From the NCBI RefSeq assembly GCF_040892545.1, contig NZ_CP156079.1:1302001-1366000 (forward strand): DNA of 64,000 nt. The letters are read 5' to 3'. A program made the position numbers and the translations under genes. Shown here in pieces: positions 18,381 to 29,200 of the stretch (the first letter of the stretch is position 1; each line of letters starts with the position of its first letter). The stretch comes from Paracidovorax avenae. Its GTDB lineage: Bacteria; Pseudomonadota; Gammaproteobacteria; Burkholderiales; Burkholderiaceae_C. The notes under the pieces are model-generated. The model worked only from the letters and a program-made list of their open reading frames with translations, searched no databases and had not been told where the DNA came from.

Positions 18381-18489
18381 GCGCTGTCCTGGCCGGCCGT
18401 GCTGCGCACCGGGCACGACTGCCGGCCGTCGGATCGGCACCCATGGTTTTGTTCCTGCGCCGCTAGCCGGCCCCCGGCCCTCCACCCAT

Positions 18490-18529
18490 CAAAAAAGCCG
18501 CGCTGACGGCATTGCCATCCAGCGCGGCT
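18490..18529 (-). terminator. Rho-independent terminator of mqo
   Basis: AGCCGCGCTG (18496-18505) pairs with CAGCGCGGCT (18520-18529) around a 14-base loop. On the minus strand the stem is followed by six T (A-run 18491-18496), 25 bases after the mqo stop. Confidence 0.85.
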
Positions 18530-18553
18530 CGGGCGGTACGCCTGGGCATGGCC

Positions 18554-20251
18554 TCAGAGTGCCTGCATTTCCTTGTTCAGGCTGCGCGAAGCGGCCGGTG
18601 CTGCGGCGGCAGGCGCCGCTGTCTGCGCGGCGGATGGGGAGAGATCGGCCGGCACATCCAGGTAGGGCAGGTGCAGGGCCGTGCTGGTCATGCGCCGGAT
18701 CTCGTTGGTCGCGGCGGCGCTGTCGTTGATCTTGCGTCCATACGACGGGATGATCTGCTGCAGGCGCGGCTTCCAGCCGGCGTCCGCCATCTGCCGGGGG
18801 AACGCCTTGGCCATCAGGTTCAGCATGATGTAGGGCGCCGTCGATGCGCCGGGAGAGGCGCCCATCAGGGCCGCGATGGTGCCGTCGGCGTCGGTCACGA
18901 TCTCCGTGCCGAACTGCAGCACGGCGCCCTTTTCCGGGTCGCGCTTGATCACCTGCACGCGCTGCCCGGCGGTCACCAGGCGCCAGTCCTCGCGCCTGGC
19001 CTGCGGGAAGTAGGCCTGCAGTTCCTTGTAGCGATCCTCGTCGGTGAGTTCCGCCTGCTGCAGCAGGTATTTCACGAGGTCGAGGTTGTGGATGCCCACG
19101 CGCAGCATGCCCACGAGGTTGTCGTGCGTGACGGAGGAGAACAGGTCGAACCAGGAGCCGTTCTTGAGGAACTTCGTGGTGGCCAGGGCGAAGGGGCCGA
19201 AGAGCACGACCGGCTTGCCGTCCAGGTTGCGTGCATCCATGTGCGGGACCGACATCGGCGGGGAGCCGGTCGAGGCGATGCCGTAGGCCTTCACGTCATG
19301 GCGCGCGGTGAGTTCGGGGTTCTCGGTGGCGAGGAACTGCCCGCCCACGGGGAAGCCCGCGTAGTTCTTCGACTCGGGAATGCCCGATGCCTGCAGCAGC
19401 TTGAGGGCCGCACCGCCGGCGCCCACGAAGACGAAGCGGGCCTTGACGGTCTTTTCCTTGCCGCCCTCGGCCAACTGGGCCACGGTCACGTTCCAGGTCT
19501 TGTCGGCGTTCTGGCGCAGCGCGCGCACTTCGTGCTGCAGGCTCAGCGTGAAATTCGGGCTTTTGCGCAGGCCTGCCATGAGCTGGTTCGTCACTGCGCC
19601 GTAGTTCACGTCGGTGCCCAGGGGCATGTAGGTGGCGGCGACCTTCTGGGCCGGATCGCGGCCCTCGATCATCAGCGGAGCCCATTTCCGGATCTGGGCC
19701 TGGTCCTCCGAGTACTGCATGCCGTAGAAGAGCGGGTTGCGGACCAGCGCGGCATGCCGCTTGCGCAGGTAGGCGATGTTGTCATCCCCCCAGACGAAGC
19801 TCATGTGCGGCGTCGGGTTGATGAAGGTGCCCGGCGCCTGCATGGCTCCCCGGCCGATCTGGTGCGCCCAGAACTGGCGCGACACCTCGAACTGCTCCGC
19901 GATGCCCACGGCGCGCTTGGTTTCGATGGAGCCGTCGGGAAGCTGGGGGGTGTAGTTCAGTTCCGCGAAGCCCGAATGCCCGGTGCCTGCGTTGTTCCAG
20001 CCGTTGGAGCTTTCCAGGGCCACGCCGTCCAGGCGCTCGAAGACCTGGATTTTCCAGTCGGGCTGCAGCTCCTGCAGGTAGGTGGCCAGCGTGGTGCTCA
20101 TGGTGCCGGCACCGACCATCACCACATCGATGGGCTGGTCGTTCTCGGCAGGAGGGACGGAGCGGGGGAAGAGGGGCCAGTACAGAAACAGTACAGCGGC
20201 CAGGGCGAGCACCAGCACGGCGCCGGGCAAGGCTTTGATCGTCTTTTTCAT
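18554..20251 (-). CDS. mqo: Malate:quinone oxidoreductase with N-terminal membrane helix
   Basis: A 565-residue FAD enzyme that oxidises malate to oxaloacetate and passes electrons to quinone. The FAD motif [19 protein letters not shown] lies near residue 45, followed by [24 protein letters not shown], a Mqo signature. Unlike the usual peripheral Mqo, it begins with [10 protein letters not shown] and about 20 hydrophobic residues ([19 protein letters not shown]), which could be an inner-membrane anchor or an uncleaved export signal. The C-terminus is Ala-rich. ATG 20251 gives this N-terminus; a longer frame exists but begins in a GC-poor leader. Confidence 0.93.
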   Translation of the reverse strand: MKKTIKALPGAVLVLALAAVLFLYWPLFPRSVPPAENDQPIDVVMVGAGTMSTTLATYLQELQPDWKIQVFERLDGVALESSNGWNNAGTGHSGFAELNYTPQLPDGSIETKRAVGIAEQFEVSRQFWAHQIGRGAMQAPGTFINPTPHMSFVWGDDNIAYLRKRHAALVRNPLFYGMQYSEDQAQIRKWAPLMIEGRDPAQKVAATYMPLGTDVNYGAVTNQLMAGLRKSPNFTLSLQHEVRALRQNADKTWNVTVAQLAEGGKEKTVKARFVFVGAGGAALKLLQASGIPESKNYAGFPVGGQFLATENPELTARHDVKAYGIASTGSPPMSVPHMDARNLDGKPVVLFGPFALATTKFLKNGSWFDLFSSVTHDNLVGMLRVGIHNLDLVKYLLQQAELTDEDRYKELQAYFPQARREDWRLVTAGQRVQVIKRDPEKGAVLQFGTEIVTDADGTIAALMGASPGASTAPYIMLNLMAKAFPRQMADAGWKPRLQQIIPSYGRKINDSAAATNEIRRMTSTALHLPYLDVPADLSPSAAQTAAPAAAAPAASRSLNKEMQAL

Positions 20252-20476
20252 GGAACACGAAGGCAGCGCGCGAAAAAGCCTGCCCTCAGGGATGGGCAGA
20301 TCGGGCGGCATTACCGGAGAACAGGAATTTTTGGAAGCGGGATTCTCCCATCAAAGAGAAAACCTTTGCAAAAATCAAGCTTCGTTTTCCCAGGGCATGG
20401 TATTGAAGTACGAAGTTCCGGGAGTGGTCCGCGTGCTGCGCCACTTGCGAGCCAGCGACAGGGGGCCCGGAAACGA
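20252..20476. other. mqo leader region, no gene
   Basis: Together with the terminator that follows, this forms the 323-base gap between mqo and rpsT. It is more AT-rich than the flanks. I see no credible coding frame and no canonical promoter that I can place with confidence; the mqo promoter should be here. Confidence 0.5.
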
Positions 20477-20501
20477 AAAAACCGCCCGAAGGCGGTTTTC
20501 C
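20477..20501 (-). terminator. Rho-independent terminator of rpsT (bidirectional in form)
   Basis: AACCGCC and GGCGGTT form a stem with a CGAA tetraloop, flanked by an A-run on one side and a T-run on the other. It is about 75 bases after the rpsT stop on the minus strand. Confidence 0.85.
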
Positions 20502-20574
20502 GTTTCTTGCTGACAGCGCACCCGTTGCAAACGGCGGGCGGCAGGGCCACCCGGGCTGTTTTGCCTGAAGAGGG

Positions 20575-20874
20575 TCAGGCGGCCAGTGCCAGGGCTTTCA
20601 CCTTGGCGGACAGGCGGCTCTTGTCGCGAGCGGCCTTGTTCTTGTGGAAGATGCCCTTGTCGGCGATCGTGTCGACCACGGACTGCATCTTCGCGAACAG
20701 TTCGGATGCCTTCGTCTTGTCGCCGGCCAGGACGGCCTTCTCGACGTTCTTGACGGCGGTGCGGTACTTCGAGCGCAGCGAGGTGTTGGCTGCGTTCAGC
20801 TTCACGTCCTGGCGCGCGCGCTTGCGGCCGGAGGCGAGGCGGGGGTTCTTTTTCTTGGGCTTGGCAGATGCCAT
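20575..20874 (-). CDS. rpsT: 30S ribosomal protein S20
   Basis: A 99-residue basic protein of the small ribosomal subunit that binds 16S rRNA. The N-terminus [21 protein letters not shown] and the helical core with [17 protein letters not shown] are the family signature, though longer than 86-residue E. coli S20 by an N-terminal lysine-rich extension and a C-terminal tail. It is single, with its own promoter and terminator, and divergent from murJ, a common arrangement in beta-proteobacteria. Confidence 0.97.
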   Translation of the reverse strand: MASAKPKKKNPRLASGRKRARQDVKLNAANTSLRSKYRTAVKNVEKAVLAGDKTKASELFAKMQSVVDTIADKGIFHKNKAARDKSRLSAKVKALALAA

Positions 20875-20919
20875 GATGGATTCCTTAAGTGTCTGAGGAT
20901 GATGTCAGCAAAGCCGGCA

Positions 20920-20930
20920 ATTATAGCCCA
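20920..20930 (-). promoter_or_regulatory. rpsT promoter -10 region
   Basis: On the minus strand this reads TGGGCTATAAT, with a consensus TATAAT ending 46 bases before the rpsT start codon. No good -35 is seen. The same 11 bases precede rpmF. Confidence 0.65.
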
Positions 20931-21004
20931 GGCGGCCCCGGGCGCCTTCCCCGCCTCTGCTGCGGGGCCGCAGGCCGTGCTGCGCAGCGCATACACTCCT
21001 GCCC

Positions 21005-22570
21005 GTGTCCCTGTTCAAAGCCGCCTCCACCGTCTCCCTGCTGACTCTGGCCTCCCGCGTGACGGGGCTGGCGCGCGACCTGCTCATGGCATCGATGTTC
21101 GGCGCCAGTGCGCTCACCGACGCCTTCAACGTCGCCTTCCGGATTCCCAACCTGTTCCGCCGCCTCTTCGCCGAAGGGGCTTTCAGCCAGGCCTTCGTTC
21201 CCGTGCTGGCCACGCACCGGGCGCAGCACGGCGAGGACGCCACGCGTGCGCTGATCTCGAGCGTGGCCACCGCGCTCTTCTGGGTGCTGCTGTTCACCTG
21301 CATGGCGGGCGTGCTGGGCGCGCCGCTGCTGGTCTGGCTCCTGGCCAGCGGCCTGCGGCAGAACCCCGAGGGCTACGGCGCGGCCGTGCTGATGACGCGC
21401 TGGATGTTCCCCTACATCGGCTTCATGTCGCTGGTGGCGCTGTCCGCCGGGGTGCTCAATACGTGGAAGCGCTTCGCCGTGCCGGCGGCCACGCCGGTGC
21501 TGCTCAATCTCTGCATGATCCTGGCCGCATGGCTGGGTGCACCGCAACTGGCAGCGCGCGGCATCGAGCCCATCTACGCGATGGCGGGAGGCGTGATGCT
21601 GGGCGGCATTGCGCAACTGGCCGTGCAACTGCCGGCGCTGCACCGGCTGCGGCTGCTGCCGCGCATCGGCATGTCCCCCGGCGCGATCCGGACCGCCTGG
21701 CAGGCACCCGGGGTGAGGCGCATCCTCGTGCTCATGGGGCCCGCGCTGCTGGGCGTGGGCGTGGCGCAGATCTCCCTGATGATCAACACGCAGATCGCCT
21801 CCTACCTGGCACCGGGCAGCGTCACCTGGCTGTTCTACGCGGACCGCCTGATGGAGTTCCCCACCTCGCTGCTGGGCGTCGCCCTGGGCGTGGTGCTCAC
21901 GCCGCAACTGGCGGCCGCCCGTGCCGCCGGCGACGCGCAGCGCTACTCCGCCATGCTGGACTGGGGCCTGCGCATCGTGGTGGTGCTGTCCGTTCCGTGC
22001 GCCGTGGCCCTGCTCACCTTCGCACAGCCGCTGGTGGCCACGCTGTTCCACCATGGTGCGCTGCACGATGGCGACGTAGGGCAGATCGCCCTGGCGCTCG
22101 CAGGCTACGGCGTGGGGTTGCTGGGGCTCGTCGCCATCAAGGTGCTCGCTCCCGGCTATTACGCCAGCCAGGACATCCGCACTCCCGTGCGCATCGCGGT
22201 GGCCGTGCTGTGCGTGACCCAGCTGCTCAACGCCGTCCTGGTGCCGACGCTGGAACACGCGGGCCTGGCGCTGTCCATCGGGCTGGGCGCGCTGGTGAAT
22301 GCCCTGTGGCTGCTGGTGGGTTTGCTGCGCCGCGGCAGCTTCCAGCCGCAGCCCGGCTGGGGACGCCTGTTGCTGCAGGTCGTGGCGGCCAGCGCCCTGC
22401 TGGCGATTTTCCTGATCTGGGCCAGCCGGTACATCGACTGGATCGCTATGCGGGCCCACGAGGCACAGCGCGTGGGATGGCTCGCGGTGTTCCTGGCGGG
22501 GGCGGCGTTGCTGTATTTCGGCGCGCTGTGGGCGGCGGGGATGAAGCTGCGCCAGCTGCTGCGCCGCTGA
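21005..22570 (+). CDS. murJ: Lipid II flippase MurJ
   Basis: A 521-residue polytopic inner-membrane protein (about 14 helices) of the MVF family that flips lipid II during peptidoglycan synthesis. The N-terminal sequence LLTLASRVTGLARDLLMASMFGASALTDAFNVAFRIPNLFRRLFAEGAFSQAFVP, given here only as its landmarks RVTGLARD and RIPNLFRR, is diagnostic, including charged residues within the membrane cavity. It starts at a GTG at 21005, the first codon compatible with the family N-terminus. It is divergent from rpsT across 130 bases. Confidence 0.96.
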   Translation: MSLFKAASTVSLLTLASRVTGLARDLLMASMFGASALTDAFNVAFRIPNLFRRLFAEGAFSQAFVPVLATHRAQHGEDATRALISSVATALFWVLLFTCMAGVLGAPLLVWLLASGLRQNPEGYGAAVLMTRWMFPYIGFMSLVALSAGVLNTWKRFAVPAATPVLLNLCMILAAWLGAPQLAARGIEPIYAMAGGVMLGGIAQLAVQLPALHRLRLLPRIGMSPGAIRTAWQAPGVRRILVLMGPALLGVGVAQISLMINTQIASYLAPGSVTWLFYADRLMEFPTSLLGVALGVVLTPQLAAARAAGDAQRYSAMLDWGLRIVVVLSVPCAVALLTFAQPLVATLFHHGALHDGDVGQIALALAGYGVGLLGLVAIKVLAPGYYASQDIRTPVRIAVAVLCVTQLLNAVLVPTLEHAGLALSIGLGALVNALWLLVGLLRRGSFQPQPGWGRLLLQVVAASALLAIFLIWASRYIDWIAMRAHEAQRVGWLAVFLAGAALLYFGALWAAGMKLRQLLRR

Positions 22571-22647
22571 ACCCCGACAAAAAATTTACCAATGCGTGGA
22601 ATGCGTCTGCTTGACGCCCCCCGGCGCACGCCCGTACAACCACTGGC

Positions 22648-23499
22648 ATGGCTCTGAGCTATTCCCTCCCGACACCGCTCGAATACTTCGCCGCCCTCGT
22701 GCAGAGCGACGAACAATTCCCCTTGCTGGAAGCCGCGGCCTGCATCGCCCACGACGAATACCCCGAATTCGACGTGCAGCAGTTGCTGGGTGACATGGAC
22801 CAGTTGCTGGCGCGCGTGCGCCGCCGGTTGCCGGAGGACGCCTCGTCCCTGCAGCGGCTGCGGTCGCTCAACCAGTTCTTCTTCCACGACCTGGGCTTCG
22901 GCGGCAACGTCAACAATTACTACGACCCGGACAACAGCTATCTGAACGCCGTGCTGCGCACGCGCCGGGGCATCCCGATTTCCCTGGCCGTGCTGTGGAT
23001 GGAACTGGCGCAGGGTCTGGGGCTGCATGCGCGGGGCATCTCGTTTCCCGGGCATTTCATGGTCAAGGTGCTGCTGCCGCGCGGACAGGTGGTGCTGGAC
23101 CCGACCACCGGCCAGTCCCTGTCCCGCGAAGACCTGGCCGAGCGGCTGGAGCCGTTCCGGCGGCGCAGCGGCCTGGTGGACGATTTCGAGGTGCCCCTGG
23201 GGCTCTATCTGCAGGCCGCCCCGGCCCGCGAGGTCATCGCGCGCATGCTGCGCAACCTGAAGGAAATCCACCGGTCGCAGCAGGACTGGGTGCGCCTCGC
23301 GGCCGTGCAGGAGCGGCTGGTGCTCCTGCTGCCCGATGCCTGGGGCGAATGGCGGGACCGCGGCCTGGCGCGGGCCGAACTGGGCCATGCGGAAGGGGCG
23401 GTGTCGGACCTCGAAACCTACCTGGCCCATGCCGAGGATGCGCTCGACGTCGATGCCATCGCCGCGCGGCTCGAGCAACTGCGGCGTGCCGGGGACTGA
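22648..23499 (+). CDS. SirB1-family transglutaminase-like/TPR protein
   Basis: A 283-residue protein with an N-terminal transglutaminase-like fold domain of the SirB1 type (landmarks NQFFFHDLGFGGN, YYDPDNSYLNAVLRTRRGIPISL, FPGHFMVKV, VVLDPTTG) and a C-terminal helical repeat region resembling TPR (about residues 190-283, with RGLARAELGHAEGAVSDLETYL). The catalytic Cys of true transglutaminases is not evident where expected, so an enzymatic role is doubtful. Family function is not settled. It is in line with murJ, 77 bases downstream. Confidence 0.83.
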   Translation: MALSYSLPTPLEYFAALVQSDEQFPLLEAAACIAHDEYPEFDVQQLLGDMDQLLARVRRRLPEDASSLQRLRSLNQFFFHDLGFGGNVNNYYDPDNSYLNAVLRTRRGIPISLAVLWMELAQGLGLHARGISFPGHFMVKVLLPRGQVVLDPTTGQSLSREDLAERLEPFRRRSGLVDDFEVPLGLYLQAAPAREVIARMLRNLKEIHRSQQDWVRLAAVQERLVLLLPDAWGEWRDRGLARAELGHAEGAVSDLETYLAHAEDALDVDAIAARLEQLRRAGD

Positions 23500-23501
23500 C
23501 C

Positions 23502-24347
23502 CTACTGCCGCGCCGTGCGGATATTGGCGGGCAGTGCCTGGGGATGGCTGGTGCGCAGCGGGTTGATGTCCAGCCCGCCGCGCCGGGTGTAGCGTGCATA
23601 CACCGACAGCTTGATCGGGCGGCAGCGCGTCCACAGGTCCATGAAGATGCGCTCCACGCACTGTTCATGGAACTCGTTGTGGTTGCGGAAACTGACCAGG
23701 TACTGCAGCAGGCCGGCCTGGTCGATCTGGGCGCCGCTGTACTGGATGCGCACGCTGCCCCAGTCCGGCTGCCCGGTCACCAGGCAATTGCTCTTGAGCA
23801 GGTGGCTGGTGAGCGTTTCCGTGACGGGGGCCTCGCCGTGGTTCGCATGCAGCAACTCCGGCGCGGGGCTGTAGTGCGTGCACTCCACGTCCAGGCGGTC
23901 CAGCAGCAGGCCGTCGAGCTCCTGCACGGGCTCGCGGTCGAACATCTCGGGCAGCACCAGTTTCACGCCCACGGTCGCCTGGCGGTCCGAACCGCGCCAT
24001 GCGGCCTCGCTGATGTCCGTCCGGATGCGCGCCTGTACTTCCGCGGCATCCGCGAATCGCGTGTTGTTGAAGCTGTTCAGGTAGAGCTTGAACGACTTGC
24101 TCTCGATGATGTTGGGCGTCTCGCAGGGAACGGTGATGTGCGCGAGCGCGACCTGCGGCTTGCCGCGCAGGTTCAGCCACGACAGTTCGAACGCGGTCCA
24201 CAGGTCCGCCCCGAAAAAGGGCGGGGCGCCCGTCACGCCGATCTCGTCGCGCTTGGGCTGGCGGGGCAGGGGGAACAGCAGCGAGGCGTCGTACTGGTCG
24301 GCGTAGCCGGAGACACGGCCCAGCTGGGATTGGTCGGGAGTATTCAT
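23502..24347 (-). CDS. queF: NADPH-dependent 7-cyano-7-deazaguanine reductase
   Basis: A 281-residue enzyme that reduces preQ0 to preQ1 in queuosine tRNA modification. It is the long, two-domain (YqcD/E. coli-like) form. The QueF motif appears as [17 protein letters not shown], preceded by VPCETPNI. The catalytic Cys is expected in the C-terminal half ([12 protein letters not shown]), as in the tandem-domain enzymes. ATG 24347 gives the usual MNTP start. It converges on the SirB1-type gene with only two bases between stops, and follows the dioxygenase gene by 16 bases. Confidence 0.95.
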   Translation of the reverse strand: MNTPDQSQLGRVSGYADQYDASLLFPLPRQPKRDEIGVTGAPPFFGADLWTAFELSWLNLRGKPQVALAHITVPCETPNIIESKSFKLYLNSFNNTRFADAAEVQARIRTDISEAAWRGSDRQATVGVKLVLPEMFDREPVQELDGLLLDRLDVECTHYSPAPELLHANHGEAPVTETLTSHLLKSNCLVTGQPDWGSVRIQYSGAQIDQAGLLQYLVSFRNHNEFHEQCVERIFMDLWTRCRPIKLSVYARYTRRGGLDINPLRTSHPQALPANIRTARQ

Positions 24348-24363
24348 GGTGTGTTCGCAGGCG

Positions 24364-25260
24364 TCATTCGAAGCGCCGCTCGCGCAGCCACTTCGTGGCG
24401 ATCCATTTGTCGCCGGCGACGACGGGGGCTCCGCCATGGAGCGTGCGCGTGGAAGGGTGGGGGCGCTCGTAGCTGAAGAACACCGCGTTCCCGCGGCGCG
24501 GAGCCACTTCCAGATGTACGTCGGGGAAGGTGGTGCCACCGCCCTTTTCCGGATCGTTGAGGTAGATGACGATCGTGGCCACCCGCTGTCCGCCCCGGCG
24601 CAGGATGGTCGGCGTGCCGGGCTCCGCGGGGTCGAAGTAGTCGTAGTGGGGCTTGTATTCGGCGCCGGGCCGGTAGTGCAGCACCTGCAGGCCCTCGCCG
24701 TTCTCCAGGGGCCAGTTCACCAGCCGGGCGATGCGCGCCTCCAGCCGTGCCACCATGGGGTTTTCCTCACGCTGGAAGAACATGCCGTTGCTGGTGCGGT
24801 CGTCGTTGACTTCCTCGCCGCCCGTGCGCGTGGCGACGGTGAGCGACCGGGCCATCCGGGGGCGTGCCGCATCGATGATGGCGTCGCATTCCTCCGGCGA
24901 CAGCAGGTTGCCGAACAGCACCACGCGCGGCTGGGCCATGGCCATGAGCACGTCCACGCGGCGGTCGCCGACGTCGATGCTGCCGGGGGATTCCGCCAGG
25001 TCCGGCTCGGGCACGCGCGAGGCTGCCGGGTGGCCCTGCTGCACCGCCAGCGTGTCCAGGTGTTCGCGCAATACGTGTTCCATCGCATAGGTGGCCACGT
25101 CCTCGCTCCAGCCAGCGTCGAGCATGGATTGCAGCACGGCGGGCGCACCGAAGCCTGCCTGCGCCTGCGCGACGATCCAGGTGCGCAGTTCCGGCGTGAT
25201 GGATTGGGAGAGGGCGGCGTCCGTGTCGGCGCGCGCTGCGAGGGGGCGGTTGGCGGACAT
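24364..25260 (-). CDS. 2-oxoglutarate/Fe(II) dioxygenase, prolyl 4-hydroxylase type
   Basis: A 298-residue protein. The catalytic double-stranded beta-helix occupies about residues 105-295, with the iron ligands HYD ([12 protein letters not shown]) and the distal His in [11 protein letters not shown], plus the 2-oxoglutarate-binding Lys in [27 protein letters not shown] and RTSNGMFF also match bacterial P4H-like enzymes. The first 100 residues are a separate helical region ([24 protein letters not shown]) that I do not recognise. The substrate could be a protein proline or a small molecule. It is upstream of queF on the same strand. Confidence 0.87.
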   Translation of the reverse strand: MSANRPLAARADTDAALSQSITPELRTWIVAQAQAGFGAPAVLQSMLDAGWSEDVATYAMEHVLREHLDTLAVQQGHPAASRVPEPDLAESPGSIDVGDRRVDVLMAMAQPRVVLFGNLLSPEECDAIIDAARPRMARSLTVATRTGGEEVNDDRTSNGMFFQREENPMVARLEARIARLVNWPLENGEGLQVLHYRPGAEYKPHYDYFDPAEPGTPTILRRGGQRVATIVIYLNDPEKGGGTTFPDVHLEVAPRRGNAVFFSYERPHPSTRTLHGGAPVVAGDKWIATKWLRERRFE

Positions 25261-25361
25261 GTGTTCGGTCGGGAAAGTGGATGGGGAAGCAGCCATCGGC
25301 AGTCGGGTACGTTAACCCCCGTGCCAAACACGGCCGCCGAGTGCGGTTTTTAGGGCACGCC

Positions 25362-26141
25362 TCAGCCGGCGTCCTTGCGGCGGAAGACGAGGCGGTCCTG
25401 CGCCGAGGCGGATGCGTCGAACGCATAGCCTTCGAGATCGAACTCTTCCAGCTGGCGGGGCGCCACCACGCGGTGCTGGATGGCATAGCGCGCCATCAGC
25501 CCGCGCGCGCGCTTGGCATGGAAGCTGATGATCTTGTAGCGGCCGCCCTTCCAGTCCTCGAACACGCATTCGATCACGCGGGCCTTCAGAACCGCGGTGT
25601 CCACGGACTTGAAGTACTCCTGGGACGCGAGGTTCACCACCACCGGCGTGGCGTCGGCCGCGAGGCGCTGGTTCAGGTGGTCGGCGATGCGCCTTCCCCA
25701 GAACCGGTAGAGGTTGGCGCCGGCCTCCGTGGCCAGCCGCGTGCCCATTTCCAGGCGATAGGGCTGCATCCGGTCGAGGGGCCGAAGCACGCCGTAGAGG
25801 CCGCTCAGGATGGCAACGTGGTCCTGTGCCCAGCGCAACCCGTCGCCGTCCAGGCTGTGGGCGTCCAGGCCCTCATAGACATCGCCATTGAACGCGAAGA
25901 GCGCCTGGCGGGCGTTCTCGGCCGTGAACCGCGGCGACCATGCAGCATAACGCGCGGCATTGAGCCCGGCCAGCGCGTCGCTGATGTCCATCAGGGACGC
26001 GAGCTCCTGCGGAGACTTCTCGCGCAGCACGCCGATGAGCTGCGTTGATTCAGAAATGAAAGGGGGAAGGGTGTGGGCCAGGCCTGGCGGCAGGGGGGTG
26101 TCGTAATCCAGGGATTTGGCAGGAGACAGCAGGAACAGCAT
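25362..26141 (-). CDS. yaaA: Peroxide stress protein YaaA
   Basis: A 259-residue DUF328 protein. Family landmarks are the N-terminal [48 protein letters not shown] and [13 protein letters not shown]. In E. coli, YaaA is induced by OxyR and lowers free iron and oxidative DNA damage; that role is transferred by homology. ATG 26141 fits the family start. It is followed by 100 bases before the dioxygenase start and is downstream of rne, separated by a strong terminator. Confidence 0.95.
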   Translation of the reverse strand: MLFLLSPAKSLDYDTPLPPGLAHTLPPFISESTQLIGVLREKSPQELASLMDISDALAGLNAARYAAWSPRFTAENARQALFAFNGDVYEGLDAHSLDGDGLRWAQDHVAILSGLYGVLRPLDRMQPYRLEMGTRLATEAGANLYRFWGRRIADHLNQRLAADATPVVVNLASQEYFKSVDTAVLKARVIECVFEDWKGGRYKIISFHAKRARGLMARYAIQHRVVAPRQLEEFDLEGYAFDASASAQDRLVFRRKDAG

Positions 26142-26173
26142 CGGTGCGGATTCCCTCGGGGCGAACGGATGGT

Positions 26174-26229
26174 GCGGAAAAAAATGCGGACGGCCGGCGG
26201 CGCCATGCACATGGCGCCGCCGGCCGTCC
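26174..26229 (-). terminator. Rho-independent terminator of rne
   Basis: A perfect 20-base stem (26188-26207 pairing with 26210-26229) is followed, on the minus strand, by a run of seven T (A-run 26178-26184). It begins eight bases after the rne stop. The stem is unusually long and its arms meet at a CATG-centred tip. Confidence 0.9.
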
Positions 26230-26236
26230 GGTTCCG

Positions 26237-29200
26237 TCAGGCGACGGACGAAGGCTGCTGTTCGAACGGCAGCTTCAGGTCGCGCAGGTCGCGGCGGGTC
26301 TCCACGAGCACCAGCGGACCTTCATCCAGCACGACGGCCGGAGGCCGCTCGCGCGGCACATGCACCGGGCGGGGCTCCGCGGCGATCGCTGCCTGCGCGG
26401 CGGCGATCTTCTCCGCATCGGAGTTCACCCACTGCAGGCCCGAGCTTTCGGCGATCCGGTTCAACTCATCCACCGGCAGCTCGAAGGCCTGCACGCGTGG
26501 CAGCCCCGGCACGGCTGCGGCCGGTGCAGGCGCTGGCGTGGCGACCGGGGCGGGCGCAGGGGCCGTTGCCACGGGTGCAACTGCGGCAGGTGCCGGCGCT
26601 GCCACCGGGGTGCTTGCCGGTGCCTGCGCGGGTTCCGCAGGGGTTTCGCTGTGCGAGGCTTCGGATGCCACCGGCGCGCCGGTGGGCACCGGTGCGCCGC
26701 CTCCCTGGCTGAAGTAGCTGCGGCGCGGCGCTTCCTGGGCAGGGCTTTCGCCGCCCACGTCCTGCACAGCCTGTGCCGTGGTGGATTCGGCCACTGGTGC
26801 GGCTTCCGCCTCGGCGCCTTCGCGCGGCGCACGCTCCCGGCGGTCACGCCCGTAGCGGTCGCGCGACCGGCGCTCGCGGCGCGGCTCCTCGCCTTGAGCG
26901 GAGTCCGCGGCCGGGCTGCCGGCTTCGCCGCCGGTCAGGTCCAGATCGGGCAGCGAGGCCATCGGGGACGTGTCCACGAACTCGGCCTGGCCTTCTTCTC
27001 CGCGCGGACGGCGGTCGCCGCCGCGTTCACGGCGTTCACGTCGCTCGCCGTTGCGAGGACCCCGATCGCCACGCTCCTGCGGTGCGGCACCCTGGCCTTC
27101 GATGCCGACGTCCGGAGCCACCGCCGCCATGCCGGCGTCAGTGCCCAGCGGCTGCTGACGCGGTGCGTCCCCGGCCTCCCGGCGCTCGCGGCCACGGCCG
27201 CCTTCGCGGCCTTCACGGCCATTGCGGGGCGCGGATTCTCCTTCGGCACGACCGGATGCATCGCGTCCGTTCTCGCGGCCGCCTTCGCGGTCGCGATCGC
27301 GCTCCCGTGCCGGCCGGCCTTCGCGGCCCTCGGCATCGCGCGGGCCCCGGCCGTTGCGCGGCGCTTCGCCTTCGGCGCGATCGGGGCGCTCTCCGCGCTC
27401 GCCACGGCGTCCTCGGCCTTCTGCGGCACCGTTCTCGCGCTGCCCGTCACGGCCGCCGCCGTTGCCGTCGCGTCCTCCGCGCCGGCCTCCACGGCGTCCG
27501 TCACGCGGGGCATCGGCGGCAGGCGCGGGGGCCGGCGCAGCGGCCGGCGCAGACACCGGTGCCGGAGCGGGGCGCGGTCCGAAGCCGAAGAGGCTCTTGA
27601 GCCATGCGAAGAAGCCCTGTTCCTGGGGCGCAGCCGGTGCCGGCGCAGGGGCCGGTGCAGGCGCCTGTGCCGGGGCGGGCGCGGCGGCCGCGTGCGCGCC
27701 GTTGCGTGCGCCCGCCGTGCGCTGCGTTTCGGGGCGCGGCTCGGCGACCGGGGCCGGCGCATCGGGCAGAACGCCCTTGATCACCGGGGTCTGCTTGTTC
27801 GTCGGCTCCTGGGAGCGGCGCGTTACCGTGGTCGGGTCCTCCATCTCCTCGGCCAGCTTGTAGCTCGCGGCGATGTGGTCCAGGCGCGGGTCGTCGTGCT
27901 TCAGGCGCTCGAGCTTGTACTTGGGCGTCTCCATGGTCTTGTTGGGAACCATGAGCACGCTCACGCGCTGCTTGAGTTCGATCTTGGCGATCTCTGTGCG
28001 CTTCTCGTTGAGCAGGAACGAGGCCACCTCCACCGGCACCTGGCAGTGCACGGCGGCCGTGTTGTCCTTCATGGACTCTTCCTGGATCATGCGCAGGATC
28101 TGCAGCGAGAAGCCTTCCGTGTCGCGCACGTGGCCCGTGCCGTCGCAGCGCGGGCAGCGGATGTGAGCGCCTTCGCTGAGCGAGGGCTTGAGGCGCTGGC
28201 GGCTCATTTCCATGAGGCCGAACTTGCTGATCGTGCCGAACTGCACGCGGGCGCGGTCCTGGCGCAGCGCGTCGCGCAGGCGGTTCTCGACCTCGCGGCG
28301 GTTCTTGCTCTCCTCCATGTCGATGAAGTCGATCACGATCAGGCCGCCCAGGTCGCGCAGGCGCATCTGGCGGGCCACCTCGTCGGCGGCTTCCAGGTTG
28401 GTGCGGGTGGCGGTTTCCTCGATGTCGCCGCCCTTGATGGCGCGGGCCGAGTTCACGTCCACGGACACCAGCGCTTCCGTGTGGTCGATCACGATGGCGC
28501 CGCCGGAGGGCAGGGTCACGGTGCGCGCGTAGGCGGATTCGATCTGGTGCTCGATCTGGAAGCGGCTGAACAGCGCCGCGTCGTCGCGGTATCGCTTGAC
28601 CTTGGCGGCATGCTCGGGCATGACGTGCGACATGAACTGCTGTGCCTGTTCATAGATGTCGTCCGTATCGATGAGGATGTCGCCGATGTCGTTGTTGAAG
28701 TAGTCGCGGATCGCGCGGATCACCAGCGAGGACTCCTGGTAGATCAGGAAGGCACCCTTGCCGCCCCTGGCGGCGCCGTCGATGGCGGTCCAGAGCTTGA
28801 GCAGGTAGTTCAGGTCCCATTGCAGCTCGGGCGCCGAGCGGCCGATGCCGGCGGTGCGCGCGATGATGCTCATGCCCTTCGGGTACTCGAGCTGGTCCAT
28901 CGCCTCCTTGAGCTCGGCTCGGTCCTCGCCCTCGATGCGGCGCGACACGCCGCCGCCGCGCGGGTTGTTGGGCATCAGCACCACGTAGCGGCCGGCCAGC
29001 GACACGAAGGTGGTCAGGGCCGCGCCCTTGTTGCCGCGTTCTTCCTTCTCGACCTGGACCAGCAGTTCCTGGCCTTCGCGGATCACGTCGTTGATGCGGG
29101 CCTGGCTGGGCGAGACGCCCTCGGCGAAATACTGGCGGGAGATTTCCTTGAAGGGCAGGAAGCCGTGGCGGTCCTCGCCGTAATCCACGAAGCAGGCTTC

